A stretch of DNA of 6,335 nucleotides from Stigonema ocellatum SAG 48.90 = DSM 106950 (GTDB lineage Bacteria > Cyanobacteriota > Cyanobacteriia > Cyanobacteriales > Nostocaceae): assembly GCA_016903675.1 (NCBI GenBank), contig JADQBA010000277.1:1-6335 (forward strand), written 5' to 3'. This document shows positions 5,085 through 6,335 of the stretch, one piece after another. The notes beneath the pieces were generated by a model. The model ran no database searches. It saw only the letters and a program-made list of their open reading frames with translations, and had not been told where the DNA came from. The position numbers were made by a program, and so were the translations under genes. Each line of letters starts with the position of its first letter. The stretch's first letter is position 1.

Positions 5085-5139
5085 ATAAATTACTCTAGAA
5101 TTCCTGTCAATTATAACGCTTTTAATCAGTTGCTTAAGT

Positions 5140-5145
5140 AAGGAG
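5140..5145 (+). promoter_or_regulatory. Ribosome binding site that decides the aqpZ start
   Basis: AAGGAG at 5140-5145 is a strong Shine-Dalgarno sequence. It touches the ATG at 5146 with no spacer, but lies six bases before the ATG at 5152. Translation should therefore begin at 5152 (MVSLF), two codons after the longest possible start. Confidence 0.8.
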
Positions 5146-5151
5146 ATGAAT

Positions 5152-5937
5152 ATGGTATCACTTTTTACAAGATGTCTTGCAGAATTCGTTGGGACATTTG
5201 TGCTAGTTCTTGGGGGATGCGGAAGTGCTGTTTTTGCAGCAGCATTTCCAGACGCGAAAGCCAATGAATTAGGAATTGGCTTTGTAGGTGTTGCTCTGGC
5301 GTTTGGTCTAACAGTGCTAATTATGGCCTACGCAGTTGGTCATATTTCAGGTGCTCATTTTAACCCTGCTGTATCATTTGGTCTTTGGTCAGGAAAGCGT
5401 TTTCCTGGCTCTGAATTGCTTCCATACATTATTGCTCAGGTATTGGGAGCAATATTAGCCGCAGGTCTAGTTTATTTAATTGCCACTGGTAAACCAGGAT
5501 TTACCCTGTCTGGTTCCAATCCATTAGCGACAAATGGTTTTGGAGTACATTCTCCAGGAGGGTATTCGCTGGTTGCTGGTTTCATTACAGAGGTTGTACT
5601 TACCTTCATTTTTTTAATTGTGATCTTAGGTTCAACTGATGGTCGTGCTCCTAAGGACTTTGCACCAATTGCTATTGGTTTGGCACTAACACTGATTCAT
5701 TTGATCAGCATACCCATAACTAATACATCCGTTAATCCTGCTCGTAGTACTGGTCCTGCACTTTTTGCTGGTGTAGAACTGTTTAAGCAAGTATGGCTGT
5801 TTTGGGTAGCTCCAATTTTAGGCGCGATATTGGCTGGTCTATTCTATTCTAGGGTTTTAGGTGAATCAGGCGCACCAGTTGTAGGTGAAGCAGAACCTCA
5901 ATTTTCGACCAGTGTGGATGATTATTCGCGACGATAG
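5152..5937 (+). CDS. aqpZ: Aquaporin Z, water channel
   Basis: This is a six-helix major intrinsic protein of the inner membrane that lets water equilibrate across it. From the ATG at 5152 it has 261 residues. Both pore motifs are intact: NPA at 71-73 (GHISGAHFNPAVS) and NPA at 195-197 (TNTSVNPARSTG). The selectivity-filter residues match E. coli AqpZ: F51, H183, T192 and R198, typical of a water-selective channel and not a glycerol facilitator. Hydrophobic segments lie near 8-29, 40-62, 88-110, 138-160, 171-192 and 215-235. Compared with about 231 residues in E. coli it has a longer first loop (PDAKANELG) and a polar tail of about 24 residues ending DDYSRR. It stands alone, with its own promoter candidate, a strong AAGGAG site and a 3' hairpin. 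The MVSLFTRCLAEFVGTF start fits the family well. The gene is apparently intact. Confidence 0.97.
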   Translation: MVSLFTRCLAEFVGTFVLVLGGCGSAVFAAAFPDAKANELGIGFVGVALAFGLTVLIMAYAVGHISGAHFNPAVSFGLWSGKRFPGSELLPYIIAQVLGAILAAGLVYLIATGKPGFTLSGSNPLATNGFGVHSPGGYSLVAGFITEVVLTFIFLIVILGSTDGRAPKDFAPIAIGLALTLIHLISIPITNTSVNPARSTGPALFAGVELFKQVWLFWVAPILGAILAGLFYSRVLGESGAPVVGEAEPQFSTSVDDYSRR

Positions 5938-5954
5938 TACTTTGTTGACCAAGG

Positions 5955-5985
5955 TGACAACAGCAGTGAAATACTGCAATTGTCA
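5955..5985 (+). terminator. Hairpin 17 bases after aqpZ
   Basis: TGACAA-CA-GCAGT (5955-5967) pairs with ACTGC-AA-TTGTCA (5973-5985), an 11-bp stem broken by a 2x2 internal loop, with GAAAT as the loop. Flanking GTTGAC (5944-5949) could also pair with GTCAAC (5982-5987) in an alternative fold. No T-run follows, so termination is plausible but not certain; it may protect the mRNA 3' end. Confidence 0.45.
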
Positions 5986-6014
5986 ACTGTATTAAAGAGT
6001 GTGCGATCGCCCGT

Positions 6015-6055
6015 CTATGTCCAGAGGGTTTCTCTGAGAAACCCTCTGGACATAG
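6015..6055. repeat. 41-bp perfect palindrome with GC-rich tail
   Basis: CTATGTCCAGAGGGTTTCTC (6015-6034) and its exact reverse complement (6036-6055) flank a single T. GTC/GAC bases outside (6012-6014 with 6059-6061) extend the stem past a small bulge. HIP1 sites lie on both sides (6003-6010 and 6068-6075). The right flank, GCGGACGCGCTGCGCGATCG (6055-6074) onward to about 6108, is a GC-rich segment of a kind that recurs in Nostoc-like genomes. No coding function is seen. Confidence 0.85.
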
Positions 6056-6131
6056 CGGACGCGCTGCGCGATCGCTTTAAGGCGGACGCTCCCGTGCCAT
6101 CGTACCACTAGAATCATATACTTTTTGAAAC

Positions 6132-6174
6132 GAACCGCCAAGAACGCCAAAAACGCCAAGGAAGAAAATAGAGG
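6132..6174 (+). repeat. GAACCGCC dispersed repeat, uninterrupted copy
   Basis: GAACCGCCAAGAACGCC is followed by two more CGCCAA units and ends in AAAATAGAGG. It has the same orientation and ends as the copy at 4823-4922 but lacks that copy's GC-rich insert, so it shows what the uninterrupted form looks like. The two copies bracket aqpZ. Confidence 0.75.
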
Positions 6175-6196
6175 ATTTGACAAATGACAATCTTTG

Positions 6197-6334
6197 TCAG
6201 CAACTCAGGTCTCTTGACACGCTCGCTTCTAGCAAACTAGGAGTATCAGACGGAAGCCACACTAGCTGACCCGGCTCAGTACTATTACGGATTAGTACTA
6301 CGTTATCAGTAAGAGTTAATGTACCTACCTTGAG
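6197..6334 (-). CDS. Possible C-terminal end of an unidentified gene leaving the window
   Basis: On the minus strand one frame is open from the right edge for 45 codons to a TGA at 6197-6199. It begins LKVGTLTLTDNVVLIRNSTE and includes PGQLVWLPSDTPSLLEA near the end. The residue composition looks protein-like, and no other frame here is as long. Chance alone would leave a given frame open this far about one time in ten, so support is modest. I recognise no domain. If real, the gene converges on aqpZ, with the palindrome and repeat between their 3' ends. Confidence 0.38.
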   Translation of the reverse strand, partial: LKVGTLTLTDNVVLIRNSTEPGQLVWLPSDTPSLLEASVSRDLSC

Positions 6335-6335
6335 A

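Noticed and set aside
5146..5151. Upstream ATG as the aqpZ start
   Set aside because: The AAGGAG site abuts this ATG directly; the ATG at 5152 has proper spacing.
5025..5264. Minus-strand 79-codon open frame over the aqpZ start
   Set aside because: It is antisense to the aqpZ promoter and N-terminus with no independent support.
5992..6183. Minus-strand 63-codon open frame
   Set aside because: It is made of the 41-bp palindrome, the GC-rich segment and the dispersed repeat, not a gene.

Overview
The window looks like chromosomal accessory DNA of a heterocyst-forming (Nostocales-type) cyanobacterium. This rests on six perfect HIP1 octamers (GCGATCGC) in 6.3 kb, several dispersed repeats of kinds common in Nostoc-like genomes (GAACCGCCAAGACGCC tracts, CGCAGATG tracts, TAGAGACGCGATT palindromes), heptamer tandem repeats, and protein sequences that read as cyanobacterial. 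I cannot name the species.

Left to right: (1) 1-462 is repeat-rich and has no convincing gene. It holds a 134-bp MITE with an 8-bp target duplication, a CGCAGATG tract interrupted by a hairpin unit, and four exact AATTCAT heptamers ending four bases before the next start codon. (2) 463-2278 is a broken amylo-alpha-1,6-glucosidase (glycogen debranching-type) gene. Its ends are well preserved, but about 110-130 residues are missing around 1690 and the frame shifts there. (3) A second MITE (2302-2436) lies between this pseudogene and a convergent restriction-endonuclease-R-like gene (2411-3094, minus), and supplies that gene's last codons and stop. (4) 3095-3516 holds a duplicated promoter/operator-like element, a hairpin with a T-run, a possible 13-residue remnant of a MNT-type nucleotidyltransferase (antitoxin) gene, and a twin-hairpin repeat. 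(5) 3517-4545 (minus) is an Rpn/PD-(D/E)XK nuclease-transposase family gene with a tandem-repeat-encoded Gln/Ala coiled coil. (6) 4546-5151 is mostly non-coding, with an unidentified gene remnant invaded by a dispersed repeat. (7) 5152-5937 is an intact aquaporin Z gene with a good ribosome binding site. (8) 5938-6335 has a 3' hairpin, a 41-bp palindrome, a second copy of the dispersed repeat, and possibly the end of a minus-strand gene that leaves the window.

Only three genes look intact: the HsdR-N-like protein, the Rpn-like protein and AqpZ. They do not form an operon or an evident pathway. Both nucleases are orphans, with no methylase, specificity subunit or helicase nearby. The coherent story is genome decay and remodelling by small non-autonomous repeats: an internal deletion at a short imperfect repeat, a MITE rewriting a protein C-terminus, repeats nested inside repeats, and a probable toxin-antitoxin remnant. 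I do not see a convincing new multi-gene system. The best candidates for novelty are the MITE-supplied stop codon, the duplicated TTGTACAA operator-like site, and the gene fragment that stays open through an inserted repeat.
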